Origin: Trebouxia sp. TZW2008
Taxonomy: Eukaryota; Chlorophyta; Trebouxiophyceae; Trebouxiales; Trebouxiaceae
Assembly (NCBI GenBank): GCA_002118135.1
Contig: BDIU01000290.1
Coordinates: 84,526-148,525 of the forward strand
Direction: 5' to 3'
Length of the DNA: 64,000 bases
Shown: piece after piece, positions 30,301-41,640 of the stretch
How the letters are laid out: each line of letters opens with the position of its first letter
Numbering within the stretch: position 1 is the first letter of the stretch
Translations under genes and position numbers: made by a program
Notes under the pieces: generated by a model
What the model saw: only the letters and a program-made list of their open reading frames with translations
Told to the model about the DNA's origin: nothing
The model's database searches: none

Positions 30301-32440
30301 CTCCTGAGCGTCCCTGCAGGGCAAGTTTGTGATAGGACAGCAAATTTGCTGTCAACAGGCATTGTTTCTGAAGATACGTAATGCCAAGGTTGACCAGAGC
30401 ATGCACCACTTGCCAACTCCCCAGAGCCTCTGCAGGGCAAGTTCGTCATAGCAAAGCTATTTGCTGTTGAAAGATATTTTGTGGATGCAGTGCATCACCA
30501 GACGCAAAACTTAATGCGCAATATATAACACACATTACATAGTATTTGCGAATACGCATCAATGAGATACAGTGTAGGTCGTGAAATACGCAGCACCCTG
30601 GCGTCAATATATGTCTTACAATAAGTAGTAAGTGTTTGGAAGTATCAATCACTGAAGATAAAGGTATGGTGATTCACTTAAAATACGTATTGCTAAGCGA
30701 CCACGTGTTACATAGCGCTTGCTCATCAGAACAAAGCATGCTGGCTGATGGGTTCAGCAATAATTTTGCAACAGCAGGGCCGCTTGTACAACATGTTGAT
30801 TTTGACCGTGCTATTGTCCAAAAATGGGATGACACACCTCGTACAACATCCCACTGCCGCCCAGATTCATCATAGCTGTACCTTGGCAAGACCCCAGGTT
30901 CTGGATGAGGTTCACCAGAGAACGCAGGCGTATCAGTCGCATTCTGCAACTTGTGCTGGTCCACAGCCCGAAGAGTCAGAAAGCTTAGTAAGCTGCTGGG
31001 GGTCTGCTCTTTGGGGTTCTGTTGGGGCTGCTGCTGGGGTTGCTGGTGGGCTGGCGAGGGGCTGGGTGCTAGACTGTCTTTTGGTGATGTGGAGTTGCTT
31101 CTGGATTCCTCCCTCATCCCCTGGATTGAGAACTTGGGCAACATAAGAGCAAGGTCTGCACATGCATCAGCACTTGTTCACCAAGGGCTTAGACAGCATG
31201 AGAGCAAGGTCTGCACATGCATCAGCACTTGCTCACCAAGACCATGGGCAGCATGAGAGCAAGGTCTGCACAAGCATCAGCACTTGTCCACCCTGGGATT
31301 AACCAAAATGGTTTGGTCAGGTCAAAGATTCAAACCCTCCAGGTCGGCCGAGGAAAATCAGAAATGACATTGTTTTGTTTGACTTTTCACAGTTGAACAT
31401 CAGACCTCCCTACAACGACGCCCAGAACAAGCCTGCCTGGCAAGACAGGACTTGGGCCACAAACACTCAACACATGTGCTAAATTGTGTAATTGGTATCA
31501 TGAGCACTATTGTGATTGATAGCTGTCTCATCAAATGGGCTCACAAGCCACAATCATTCACTAAGACCAGATCTCAATACGATACCGATGCAAAATGCAA
31601 AATCATGGCGGGACTGTACACCAATGCTGCGACATCAAAGTAATGTTGAGCTGCATATGTTGGGTGATGCATGCACTGATTGTCACCAGTCACTTTTCTG
31701 CTGATTGCTACTGGTGGAGGCAGCAATGAAGCTGCTGGTATTCACAAAATCTCTCATTATGATGTTTCACAATGTAGACGTTTTACTCCTTTGCCTCTAT
31801 TGATATTCAATGGTGGTGCATAACCTGCGATGTTCATGTTGGCCAACATGCACTGACATCTGCCTGACAATCTAGTTGATGTGCCCATGGAACAGCGCTA
31901 AATTCATAGCAACACTTGTAAATTACTTTTGCCAGTCTGCAAAAGCTGCCATCAACTTAGCCTTGCTGGGAGGGCACAACACTCAGACTGTCAGAAAGCG
32001 CTGGCGAATCTACTAAACCTGTCTTTCTGGTGCTTCAATTAGAAATACTGTAAAGACAGGTGGCACATGGAGACTCATATGGCATTGCTTACTGTGACCT
32101 TCAGTGACCTTCTATGAACCTAGCTGGTGCACAATGCAGGGAACTTATGCAGATGAAACAGTCTGAATTGCCAAGGACTCACTACACATACAAGTGGAAT
32201 GGCGGATGTCAGACCCGTGCGCAGGTCAAGTGTGCTCCATTTTGAACAATGCAGATGATCAATGCACATGCACAATGCAGATAAAGTATGCAGATGAAAC
32301 AGTCTGAATTGCCAGGTACTCACTATATAAAACCAGTGGAATCGCACATGTCAGACCCGTACGCAGGTCAAGCGGGCTCCAGTGAAAATTGGCGTAAGGA
32401 TCCATATGCAAAATGAAGCCAAGGGACACAGCCACGCAGC
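27352..32440 (-). CDS. Unrecognised multi-pass membrane protein (5' end not certain)
   Basis: Five minus-strand exons join in phase: 32440-32324, 31155-30838, 30083-29949, 28674-28394, 27558-27352 (stop). They encode about 350 residues. Hydrophobic spans, in order: VAVSLGFIL and GLTCAIPLVLYNLALML; LEAVTILLQSLAMQMLTSGILLI; WGAILLLVIYQILSNLGTFYLSAV; VILMGSGAILETVCVGSSFVL. Between the first and second spans lies a Ser/Pro/Gln-rich linker. The first exon has phase 1 on its upstream side, so at least one more 5' exon exists; a candidate is at 33438-33826. I do not recognise the family. A plastid membrane protein related to CPBP-type proteins is a weak guess, but no EExxxR motif is seen. Four of the five exons carry junction copies in flanking introns. 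Confidence 0.5.
27590..27790 (-). repeat. Acceptor-side copies before the last exon of the membrane-protein gene
   Basis: TTTCTGCACGGACATCAG (27612) and CTTTCTGCAAGGAAATCAG (27742) resemble the true acceptor region CTTTCTGCAAGACAATCAG (27555) read on the plus strand. The working copy is the last in transcription order. Confidence 0.65.
28150..28393 (-). repeat. Donor-side copy after exon 28674-28394
   Basis: The block 28168-28290 repeats 28394-28505: it codes for LNAKDSLAYGPTTRQAALDD and keeps the GTTTGT donor. It lies downstream of the working donor, at a distance of about 230 bp. Confidence 0.9.
28675..29215 (-). repeat. Three to four acceptor-side copies before exon 28674-28394
   Basis: Copies near 28820, 28960, 29105 and more weakly 29205 share CTGTCAAGACGCCAGACAA-like blocks (plus strand). 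The nearest also repeats the later ILQTQGL and SPTLLPAAD codons. Spacing is about 145 bp. The working exon is the last in transcription order. Confidence 0.9.
29545..29612. repeat. Dispersed repeat R2, copy 1
   Basis: TGATTTGCTGAGGCGTAGAT, CGTTTGCAACTTACATCAC and GGGACATCAACAAAC match 49060-49115 (TCATTTGCTGAGGCCTGGAT and on) over about 60 bp with roughly 80% identity by eye. Both copies lie in non-coding DNA of different genes. Confidence 0.6.
29590..29948 (-). repeat. Two donor-side copies after exon 30083-29949
   Basis: Blocks ending near 29626 and 29787 repeat the exon 3' part (LTLLLPREAVTILLQSLAMQ-like codons) and its GTGGGT donor at about 162-bp spacing. Both copies remain open in frame and conserve the donor. 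Confidence 0.95.
30084..30450 (-). repeat. Three acceptor-side copies before exon 30083-29949
   Basis: Copies with the acceptor CCCTGCAG or similar and the codons SWQVVHALVN occur near 30200, 30320 and 30435, spaced about 118 bp. Each diverges into different intron sequence after about 65 exon-like bases. Confidence 0.95.
31156..31305 (-). repeat. Acceptor-side copies before exon 31155-30838
   Basis: GAGCAAGGTCTGCACATGCA and TCAGCACTTG (plus strand) occur at 31147, 31203 and 31257, spaced about 55-60 bp. The GGTCTGCACATGC block is the reverse complement of the working acceptor (GCATGTGCAG then ACC). Confidence 0.9.
31428..31502 (+). repeat. Dispersed repeat R1, copy 3
   Basis: CCTGGCAAGACAGGACTTGG, GCCACAAACACTC, then ATGTGCTAAATTGTG. 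Same order of blocks as the copies at 7183 and 10006. Confidence 0.5.
32120..32323 (-). repeat. Donor-side copy after exon 32440-32324
   Basis: About 130 bp containing CAGATGAAACAGTCTGAATT, GTGGAAT and GTCAGACCCGTGCGCAGGTC repeats 32290-32375. The copy keeps the exon-like codons LDLRTGLTSAIPL and a GTGAGT donor. Confidence 0.9.
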
Positions 32441-33079
32441 CTGGCAGCGCAACAGACCTGCATTAGATAACAGAAAATTGTGTCGAGTTGTTTTCTCAAC
32501 TATGATACGCCTTAATGAAGTGTGAGCAAGCCTTGTGCTTGCGCTAGCAACACAGCCACGCGGCCTGTCAGATGCACTTGTCTGAACATCAATCAACTGT
32601 AGCAGATGACTACAGCAGATGTTTTCTTTGGAGTCTGATTGTCTATATTCCCAACTGCATGTTTGCTTTGCAACAGATAGGTATGCACGAAATCAGCTAA
32701 CTGCTAGCCTGCGTCATGAACACAGAAAAGTACGTCAGAAGTGGTTCTCACAGTGCTATGCATTTGATTGGCTGAACCATCAGCCTGCACAATACCAGCA
32801 GAAGCTATATTCACTCCTGACAGTGTTACGCTTGGTTGGTTGAGCATTGTGTTTGTGCAGACAATTGTCGGCAAAAATCTGCCCTGTGTTTGAGGGCCAA
32901 TCAGGATGCATTGCTATGTATTTGTGACAACTAGGGCCTGGCAGCAAGAATTCTTCATTACTTCTGAATGTAGGGTGCATTGCTATACAGTCACGTCCAT
33001 TTTGACATTGCCAACAGGGACTGACTGTGGCTGAACGCAGGGTGGTCCAAGCAGAGCCTGGATAATGAGCACTGTTCGA

Positions 33080-33400
33080 CAACATGAGTCAAAAGCAACA
33101 GCCACAGCAATAGCAACAGCAATAGGAACAAAAGCAGCACTAGCAACAGCAACAGGAGCCGGAAAAGCAGCAGCAGCAGCAGTCAACAGCAACAGCAACA
33201 TCCACAGCAACAGCAACAGCACCGATCTGCTCAATAGCAGCAGCAACAGCAAGGGCAACAGCAAAATCAACAGCAAGGGCAACAGCAAGGGGCAATAGCA
33301 AAAGCAAAAGCAAAAGCAACAGCCACAGCAACAGCAACAGCAGTAGCAACAGTCTGGTGAACAGCAGCAGTAACAGCAACAGCAAGAGCAGCAGCAACGG
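33080..33400 (+). repeat. AGCAAC/AGCAGC low-complexity tract
   Basis: About 320 bp of imperfect hexanucleotide repeat (AACAGC, AGCAGC, AAAAGC). Open frames on both strands (Ala/Asn/Ser-rich or Leu/Cys-rich) are consequences of the repeat. Confidence 0.9.
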
Positions 33401-33437
33401 CGCTTGGACAAAGGCTGCAAGTTGTTCTGCTGCTTAC

Positions 33438-33826
33438 GTGATGAGAGGTTCGCCAAACTCTTGCCAATCTTGTTCTGCAGACAGCTCCTGCTTCAGTGCG
33501 CGAAGGTTTGTCAGAGTACTCCAATAACTCAGAAGCTGTGGTACAACGTCCTGGTTGTCATCTGGCTGTCCACTGTTGAAGCTACGCCTTGTGTTGCTCT
33601 CATTGGGCGTTTGGAAGCGCTTGCTTTTGCCGGAATCTTTGTGTTTGCTGGCTTCAGTCTGTTTGTCAGCAGACTTGTCCTCGTTCTGACAGCAAGTCAC
33701 GGTGCTGAGATATTTCCGCTTTTGCTGTCCGGTGAAAGCGCTGTGTGAAGTTGCAGGGCGCACTGCTGACTGCAAACCCCTTGAGGACGCTGACACCTTC
33801 GCACAGACAAGTCTGTCTGACTTCAA
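33438..33826 (-). CDS. Possible first exon of the membrane-protein gene
   Basis: An open frame of 129 codons from ATG at 33826 to a good GTAAGC donor at 33437 (phase 2). The first 45 residues are rich in Ser, Ala, Val and Arg, compatible with a transit peptide. A Lys/Ser/Thr-rich linker and a helical stretch (LLSYWSTLTNLRALKQEL) follow. The next known exon (32440) needs phase 1, so an unseen exon would have to lie between, or the two are separate genes. Assigning it to the membrane protein rests on strand, order and the phase-open 5' end of that gene. Confidence 0.35.
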
Positions 33827-35045
33827 AGGACAGTGATGGTGGATTAAAAGTAACCACCATTTAGGGGTGTGAGCTGCTGGTCAAGCAGCAAGCTCAACAT
33901 CCCATAGAGCACTGAAAGCTCGTTTACCTGGCGAAGCGGAGGAGTCTGCGCGCTACAGCGGACGCATGGAACGGTCTGCATCGGGTCTGAAGGCTTTTGC
34001 GTCACTACTGTCTGTCCCAAATTTTGTCCTCGTGGTGTTGGTCACTCAACAGGGGCAGTTATGAGCAAATAGAACTCGCCAAGAGGTACGAGAGTGATGC
34101 AAACCCTAATCAAACAGGTTCACTGGCTGCTACGAAAGCACCGTCACAGATACTTCGCAGCGGCAACACAGAGGATTTGGTGCTCGTTGCGAGGTCGAAT
34201 TTGCTCTCAACGGCATCCACCAAAGCCAGGCGTGTCTACCCAGGCAGATCCAAACCCCAGCTGGTTTCGGAGCGTGTATCACAGCAGAAAAGCATAGCAG
34301 CTCAAGGAGTTGCTGTGCCCGACCAATAAATGTGTTAGTGAGTGGGCAGATCACAACTGAGCGACGCATCGGCATTCCAGTAAATCCTCACATGTGCGGG
34401 CTGTGTACACCGATGCACCGCAGCAGTAGGTATTTGGCAGCGCTTGTTGGAGCTTTGATCAATTTCAAGAAATTCAAGCGTTGCAAGTTCAACACGACGT
34501 GTGCACAAATGCGCAGCCTGCAAATACATGAATTAAAACACGTTACACTTCCTGTGTTGCGCTCATGCTCACTACATGCCACAGCCTTGCAAGCTACTTG
34601 CATGACATGCAAAGGCAGCATGATATTGCCTTGCAATTGCTTGCATTGCCAAGTTGTGAGCTGCCTGCTGCTAGGCTAGCGTAGAGTCAATATAAGCTTA
34701 CATACAAGTTGTGTTTCCATCGCAATAATTTTCAGCTGCAGATGTCACAAGAAGTCGAGTGAAATTCAGCTTGACTTGCAACAAAATCATGAAAGTGCCT
34801 ATACTACAATTTCAGATTTGACACAGCTGCACCTGCGTCCTGATGTATCAAAAGTTTTTCAGAACTGCTTAGCTGTACAGTCAAGCCATGTCTGTACTGA
34901 CTTGCTTAACGAAATCTTGCTACATCTGCATGGCATGCTACCGTACCATGTCACAGTAATCATACTTCTTCCACCGTGAACATTGTGACTGCTTGATCTT
35001 ACACTTCATCAGTGGGACTCTATGACAACAGAATATTGCATGAAG
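33827..35045. other. Interval without supported gene
   Basis: A plus-strand frame (33997-34329) is open for 110 codons but lacks any recognisable motif or splice context. On the minus strand TGTAA at 35003-34999, 43 bp after the dioxygenase stop, is a plausible poly(A) signal for that gene. Confidence 0.4.
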
Positions 35046-38000
35046 CTACTCCTCCAGCTCAGCAGGTGACTCGCCAAGCCCATCATGCCTTGAGTAAGGG
35101 TAGAATGGCAGGCGGATTTTGGAATCCTGGGGCACCTTGAACCCCCCAGTGGCTTGCACATTGGACCTTGGGGCAAAGTGGGGTGGGATGGGCCTCTTGT
35201 TGCCGTCACTTGCAATCGACCAGCGCAGCAAGTGGCGCTTCTCTCTTGGGGTCTGCATACAGCAGCAGAAGCTTAGGCCTCTGTGATCTGGACTTGCAAG
35301 TCAGCGGCCTGGACATTAGATTTGGGTGCAACGTGGGGTGAGGGATGGGCTTCTTGTTGCAATCACCTGCAAGTGGTGTTTCTCCCTTGGGGTCTGTACA
35401 AGCTCAGACCTTCCTGCCGTGAAGCTACGACAAGCAGTGAATCTCTGTTCATCAATGCAAGTCTGTGTGCCTGACCCGGTGTTTATCAGGTGCATATGTT
35501 GAATGTCAGGGCTAGCAGCCACTACAGAGCATGTGAGTGCCAGAGTCAGCAGGTACCACAGAGCAAATGGTGAGCATCAGTGACGACCAGAGAGTATGCG
35601 ATGAGCATAAGTGCTAGCCATTGTCACAGAGAATCCTTTGAGCATCAGTGCTGGGACCATCTCAGAGCATGTGTTGACATACCTCGCCATCAAAGACATC
35701 TCCTCTGGAGTGGAAGATGGTGGCGTTGTGCACAATCTCAATGTCTCCTGGAATCAATTTCTTGGAAAAGTGGAACTCTGGGCTCTCAGCCAACTTAGCT
35801 ACAGCCCTGCAGTATAGCAAAGCAAAATCTGATGGTGTCTTGTAACCGCAACTACAAGTGATCGCTTTGAACCGAGTTTGTCTATAGCACAATCTCATTC
35901 CAAGGATGGCTGCTTCTGTATGCACCTAGCAGTGTAATGGGACCTCACTGGGGAAGCATGTCCATAATTGTGTTGTGTCACAGCAAGAACAGATGACTCA
36001 AGGATTAGTCAAGCTTGCATGAATCAACCTGGCACAGACACCCAAATCATGAGTGTAGTATGCATACTTGCAACCTGTTGAACACATGCGTATGTACAAC
36101 TGCAGCCCGTTGAACACAGGCGCGTGTTCCCAGGCAAAAGCTCACAAACTGCTTAGACAGTATCTGATGATGGGGCGCAAGCAAAAACAAGCTGACTGTG
36201 ACTGCTGTGGACATTGGGCGCAAACAATAACAAGCTGACTGTACCTGCTGTGGATGTTGCTCGGAAATGAATGCTGCAACAATAATTTTGATTTTGACTC
36301 ACCAGACAGCCTCTTCTTGCAGAGGGGTGAGCTTGATGTCTTGATACTTGTTGGCCTCAAAGTGCACTGACAGGTAGCCGTCATGGTAGGAGAATGGCAC
36401 CTGAGCAACACACCTATGTGTCATGCAAGCATCATAGACAATCATGCAAACGCTTCTGTGTTGTTACTGCAGAGCAATGAGCATTTGTTGCAGAACAGCA
36501 AAGGTACTGCAACAGCACACAAACAGACACATGCCAGCACGGCAACGCAGCAGCTACCTAACTCAGACGTCTGCAATGTGTTTGCAGAATGGCAGCTTGA
36601 ATCTACCAGCATAGCGCTTGCTACAGAATGTAGAGACATAGGACAGCATACCTCTTCTTCAAAGCCTGCAAACTCGCCCTGCTCATTGCGGTCGTAGGAC
36701 TGCTGGGAAGTCTTGTTGGGCGTCCACCAAGTCTTCTTGCGGCTCAGCTCCTCAACCAAATCCTGCATCAGCAACAGCAATTGTCGATCATTTGGTGTTT
36801 TGAAAGCTCGGCCTTCAAACAATTTTTTTACTTGTCAACAACAGAAACGACATCTTACACATTCCGGCACAGCAACAGCATCTGTCAAGGCTTCATGCTG
36901 TGTGCAACTGTGCTCCACAGCCGTAAGCCAAGGTGTGCATTGTGTGTCACACACAGTCATGTCCAAGTGGCTTTGAATGTCAAACAAGCTTTGCAATATT
37001 AGAGCAACTGATCCACAGCAACTGCTGATCAGAAGGTCAGGGATTGATGTGACAGCTGAGACTTGAGCATGCAAAGGATTTCGCACTGTCCAAGTGTGCA
37101 TCAGACCAAGGATCGACAGTGACAACAACAATCACAGTGCATTGATGTTGGCCCAAAGACATCTTCCTGTTGCAACACGCCAGCTCAAGGTGGATGCCAA
37201 CAGCACACATCAAATCTGCAAACAGCTGCTGCTAGAGCAGTGAGCTGATGTCACTGTGTGAGATAGTTGCTCACATGGAACTGTGTTGTTTTGCCGCTCA
37301 CGTGTAATTGCAACAAAGTGCTGCTCACCTTTCTACCTCTGCGCAGCAGCTCATTGTGGATGGCAACAGCAGACACCCACTTGCTCTCCCCGCCTTCTGG
37401 TGCAGCAGTGACTGACAGCAGTGCAATCAAGTCTGTGGCGCCTTGGTCAGTGTGGAAGGCCAAACGTGACTTGTTGATGCTGTTGATGTCCCTTCGGGCG
37501 TCCTTCTTTTGAGCTTCGGCGCTCTGCTGCTTGGTGCCTACAAGCACAAACATGTTTGGTCGACACAGCCACAAAAGCCATGCAGTGGTGGTGCAGCCAG
37601 TTCTTATTCTGAAAATCAGCACTCTGCTGCTTGGTGCCTATGAAACCCAACGCAAGTCAGCAAACTGGATCCTGGCAGTGACTGACAGCAATGCACTGAA
37701 GTCATCTGTTGCTTGATTCCTGCAATCACATAAGCACTGTTGGCAGACTGACTTATGGCAGTGACTGACAGCCGTGCAGTGAGGTAAATGTGGAAATGCA
37801 ACTTGTTGATGCTGTTGATGCTTTGGGCATCCTTCTTCTTGGATTGAGCGCTCTGCTGCTTGGTGCCTGCAAGCACAACTACTGTTGGCAAACTGACTCA
37901 CGAAGGGACTAACAGCAGTGCAATGAGGCTGATATGGAATGCCTAGCAGAACTTGTTGATGCTACTGATGTCCCTTTGGCCATCTTTCTTTAGAGCTTCA

Positions 38001-41000
38001 ACACTCTGCTGCTTGGTGCCTGCAAACACAAATGCTGTTGGCCAACATAGTCACAGAACACATGCAAGGCCCATGACTTTACCAAAGCTTCTTCTGAGCG
38101 TCTGCGCTGATCTGCTTGGTGCATTCAAGCACAAACAGTATTGGCAGACTGAACACACAACCATGGCTGACAGCAGCGCAATGAGGCTGATTTGGAATGC
38201 CAGGAAGAATTGTTCATGCTGTTGTCTCTTCTGGCATCCTTTTTCTGAGCCTCAGCACTCTGCTACTTGGTGCCTGCAAGCACGATCACTGTTGGCAAAT
38301 TGACTCATGGCAGTGACTAACAGCAGCGCAATGAGGTTCAATGTGGAATGCCAGTAAGAATTGTCGATGCTGTTGACGTCCCTTTAGGCATCCTTCTACT
38401 TGGATTCAGCACTCTGCTGCTTGGTGCCTGTGAACACACATGCTGTTGGCAAACTTACTCATAGAAGTGACTAACAGCAGCGCAATGAGGCTGATGTGGA
38501 TTGCCTAGCAGAACTTGATGTCCCTTTAGACACCCTTCCTTTCAGCCTCAGCACTCTGCTGCTTGGTGCCTGTGACTGTTGGCACATTCAACCACAGCGT
38601 GCATTCATCAATGGTCATAGACATGCTAATCTGTTCAATTGATAGATCAATGCCTGATCGATCGATCAAGCAATCAATCAATGAGGTCAATCTTACATCC
38701 TCGGGACCAAACATGGGGCCCAGCAAACAGTGTCAGTCATGTGCGTTGTGTTTGAAACAGACACTCAAGCAGAATGAGCGTCAACTCTTGATCACATTGT
38801 ATGAACAAAGCACCTGTTGTCCATCTGCCCTCAGTCACATGGTTCAGCACAGAGCCAAAGAGGCTACCGTCCTCCTTGTAGTCAGTCTGAGAAATGAGGG
38901 GGCGGCCCAAGTGGATCCCCACCCCCCAGAAAGCCAGGACCAGCCCCAACCGGTCCTCCCTGTATTGCTCAACAGGAAAGCCCCTGCATCACAAATTGCT
39001 ATCAGTAAAGCCACACTGCCGCAGCAATTTGAAGGAGAGATGAGGGGGCGGCCTAGGCGGAGCCCCACACCCTAGAACGCCAGCACCAGCCCCAACCGGT
39101 CTTCTCTGTACTGCTCAATAGGGAAGCCCCTGCACCACAATGTAATAAACTGACTACTGCATCATTTTGAGGGAAAGTGGGAGAAGGGGGGGTGGTAGTT
39201 AGTGGACCCCCAAACCCCAGAAAGCCAGGACCAGACCCAACCGGTCCTCTCTGTACTGCTCGACAGGGAAACCCCTGCATCACAAAGTGCCTGTTGGGTA
39301 CTGCATCTACCAGCAGCATCTATGCTGCCAGATGCCAATTAGTAGGGATGCCTTGCAGCAGCTATACCAACATGCAGTCAAAGCTTGGTCAACCTTGTGG
39401 CGTGAAGTGAGCAGCACTGACTGTATGACTCACATCAGGGAACACTTGCCACGCCATGATCCTATGCTGTGGAAGCAAGCGCAAGACAATGCCAAATGCA
39501 CTGAGATTGGTTTCGGCTTGAATATGTCTCCAAAGACCATAACTATGATGGCTCTGTATTCTGAAAGGCTTCAGCCAACAACGCACACCCACAGCATCTG
39601 CATCAGCAACAGTTCACTTGACGACCTTGAAGCCACTGCCAGCATTGACTTCCTTGCCAATCTCGACAAACTTGGGGCCAAGGGTTGGCAAGGGGAACTG
39701 CTCCTTAGTCAGCTGCAGCACCAAAACAACATCAGTAGCAGCTTGCATACAGATGTGCTGTTTACTCTGTTGAAAATGTAACAGGATGCAAGCACATCCT
39801 TGAAGCAATGACTTTCATGTGCTGTTGGGTTTGCGCCGCTGCACCTAGTACTTCAAGACCTTGCATGCACAGCATCAGGACTCATGGCTGATGCTAGATG
39901 TATGTCTTGACAGCACTTTGCCAGCACAATATAATACTCTGCCCTGCTAGCATGGAAAACTTGCAGCAAAGTGGATCAGTTGTGATGCTGCAAGGGCAGC
40001 AGCACAGTGGACATGCAGAGCAAAGCACAACCAGGATACATCATGCAACCATGGCGTAAATCTGCAAGCTACAAATGTGAGCGGAGTCAGCAATTCGACC
40101 GTTATCAAGTGCATCATCGTAGCTGTGTGTCAGCACTGACGCGGAACTCAAGTGGTTCAGTATATTGTATGCAGTGTACAGAACATTCACTGACTGTGCG
40201 GGATTGAAAAGTCTGACTGCAGTCGTACGTTCATGTGCACTGCAAATACCACAACCTGAGACAGGAGGCTTGCATGGCATTGATCAATTGTGTGTGGCCG
40301 CATATGCTGACTGCAGTCATAAGCCCGAGCACATTGTAAGCGTCATGACCTTGGACAAGAGGCTTACGAAAGCTTGGCCAATTGCTTGTCACTGCATGTA
40401 ATGACTGCAGCGTTATGTGATGTGCTTTGTAAGTGTTATTACCTTGAGGACATCCCCTTCAGTCTTGATACCAGCTGCCTTTGCCTTCTTCACTGCAGCT
40501 CCCAGCTCACTCACATCGCTCTCAGTGAAGTGGTAGGTGTACTCAGCCTCACGCCCCTGCATAGGAGAAGAAGAAGTATGTTACGTGATGCAGCCGACCA
40601 AAAAGGCTGATTGCGTCAGTGCTGTCATGTGGCAATGTGAGCAGCAGTACTGGTGCATATGTGTCCACCAGATTCAGTCAATTTGCAAGGGGTACATTGC
40701 CTAGCACTTTTTTTGCTATGAGACCACTGCCAGTGAAAGACACTGGCAAGTGTACTTTCTAAACAAGACATGATTTGAAGGTGCAGCAACGTGAGAATGA
40801 CTGACACATGATTGCGAATTTGTGGCAGTGGCATAACATCATGGAGTAAGAGTGAGTATTCTGCTGTTTGCACTTGCAAGCAGCAATGTATGCACTTCAG
40901 TCAATGCGGGCTTGAAACATTGTCCTTGCATGTTGACAGGCAAGTTGCAGAACAAGATGTTGCCAAATGTAATCAACATCACCCATGTCTGATCATCATT

Positions 41001-41640
41001 GCAAGCATTGCACTGGCAAAGCCGATAATACAGCCAGCGTTGCCACAAATTCAGATGTTGCAAAGCAGGCAGGAGTGCAGTGTACCTTCAAGTCAGCAGC
41101 TTTCCAGTCAGCTGGGTCGTCAATGATGGTCAGAGGTTCCACCTTGCCTTGTGGGCCTGAGTGCCTGTAGTCAGCAGCTTGTTGTGATACCAAGTAAGAC
41201 AAAACATCATGATCATTGATCCACGATGTGGCTGACAACATCAAAAGCAGTCAACGACAGTGTACAAGAAGTTGTAATGAGCTGCATGCATGCACAAGCT
41301 GCATTGTTCCTTCTGTTGAAGGACAGGGTGCAGCCAAAGTAAGCAGGCTAAATGCAGAGTCGTACTTCAATGTATACAAATGTGTGTGTAGCCTCACTTG
41401 AAAGCTCTGCAGTTGACTAGTGTTGGTGCCTGGAGGCTAGTACTTGATGGCAAGCGAGCAATGCAGCGAAACGTGCCTGACAGCGTCGGCTTCGGTCTTG
41501 TTTTCTTTCAGACTGAACGTCTCGACCTTTCTCACATACTCGTTGATTTTGGACAAGTAGTTTTTGCGGTCAAAATCACCCTGAGACTCTGGTGCATGTT
41601 GCACGGGTGCAGTCTCAAAGTCGGATTCGGGGGGTGCCAT
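35046..41640 (-). CDS. TauD/TfdA-type Fe(II)/2-oxoglutarate dioxygenase
   Basis: Exons (minus strand): 41640-41540, 41164-41086, 40556-40443, 39712-39618, 38983-38829, 37537-37329, 36762-36652, 36400-36303, 35806-35683, 35252-35046, giving about 430 residues. The fold oxidises a small substrate with 2-oxoglutarate and O2. The iron triad is visible: H-T-D near 210-212 (AFHTDQGATDL) and a distal His near 353 (HNATIFHSR). A RHLLR arginine near 368-372 fits 2-oxoglutarate binding. Upstream landmarks FPLPTLGPKF, GFPVEQYREDRLG and HLGRPL are typical of the TauD-like proteins of bacteria and fungi. Nine of ten junctions are in phase with GT donors; exon 5 would use a GC donor (GAGG before GCAGAT) and is the weakest. 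The substrate is unknown. No signal peptide is seen, so it is probably cytosolic. Confidence 0.85.
35330..35400 (-). repeat. Acceptor-side copy before dioxygenase exon 10
   Basis: GGGATGGGCTTCTTGTTGC then AGTGGTGTTTCTCCCTTGGG (plus strand) repeats 35187-35255, including the exon start and its CAG acceptor. The copy lies upstream in transcription. Confidence 0.85.
37538..38575 (-). repeat. Array of about seven acceptor-side copies before dioxygenase exon 6
   Basis: Blocks around CTCTGCTGCTTGGTGCCTG (plus strand), the reverse complement of the acceptor and first codons of exon 6, occur near 37620, 37853, 38003, 38110, 38262, 38410 and 38555. Several go on into codons like DINSINK. Spacing is 105-230 bp, mostly about 150 bp. 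The working exon (37537) is the last in transcription order. Confidence 0.95.
38984..39300 (-). repeat. Two acceptor-side copies before dioxygenase exon 5
   Basis: Copies starting near 39127 and 39283 contain the acceptor, GFPVEQYREDRLGLVLAF-like codons (the nearer has a TAG) and part of the GRPL region. The working exon begins at 38983. Spacing is about 145-155 bp, and similarity is about 85% by eye. Confidence 0.95.

Noticed and set aside
33080..33456. Open frames encoding Leu/Cys/Val-rich or Ala/Asn/Ser-rich proteins
   Set aside because: They are translations of the AGCAAC/AGCAGC repeat on either strand and have no other support.
33997..34329. Plus-strand frame of 110 codons as a gene
   Set aside because: No motif, no good splice context and no recognisable relation to a family; kept only as part of the unassigned interval.
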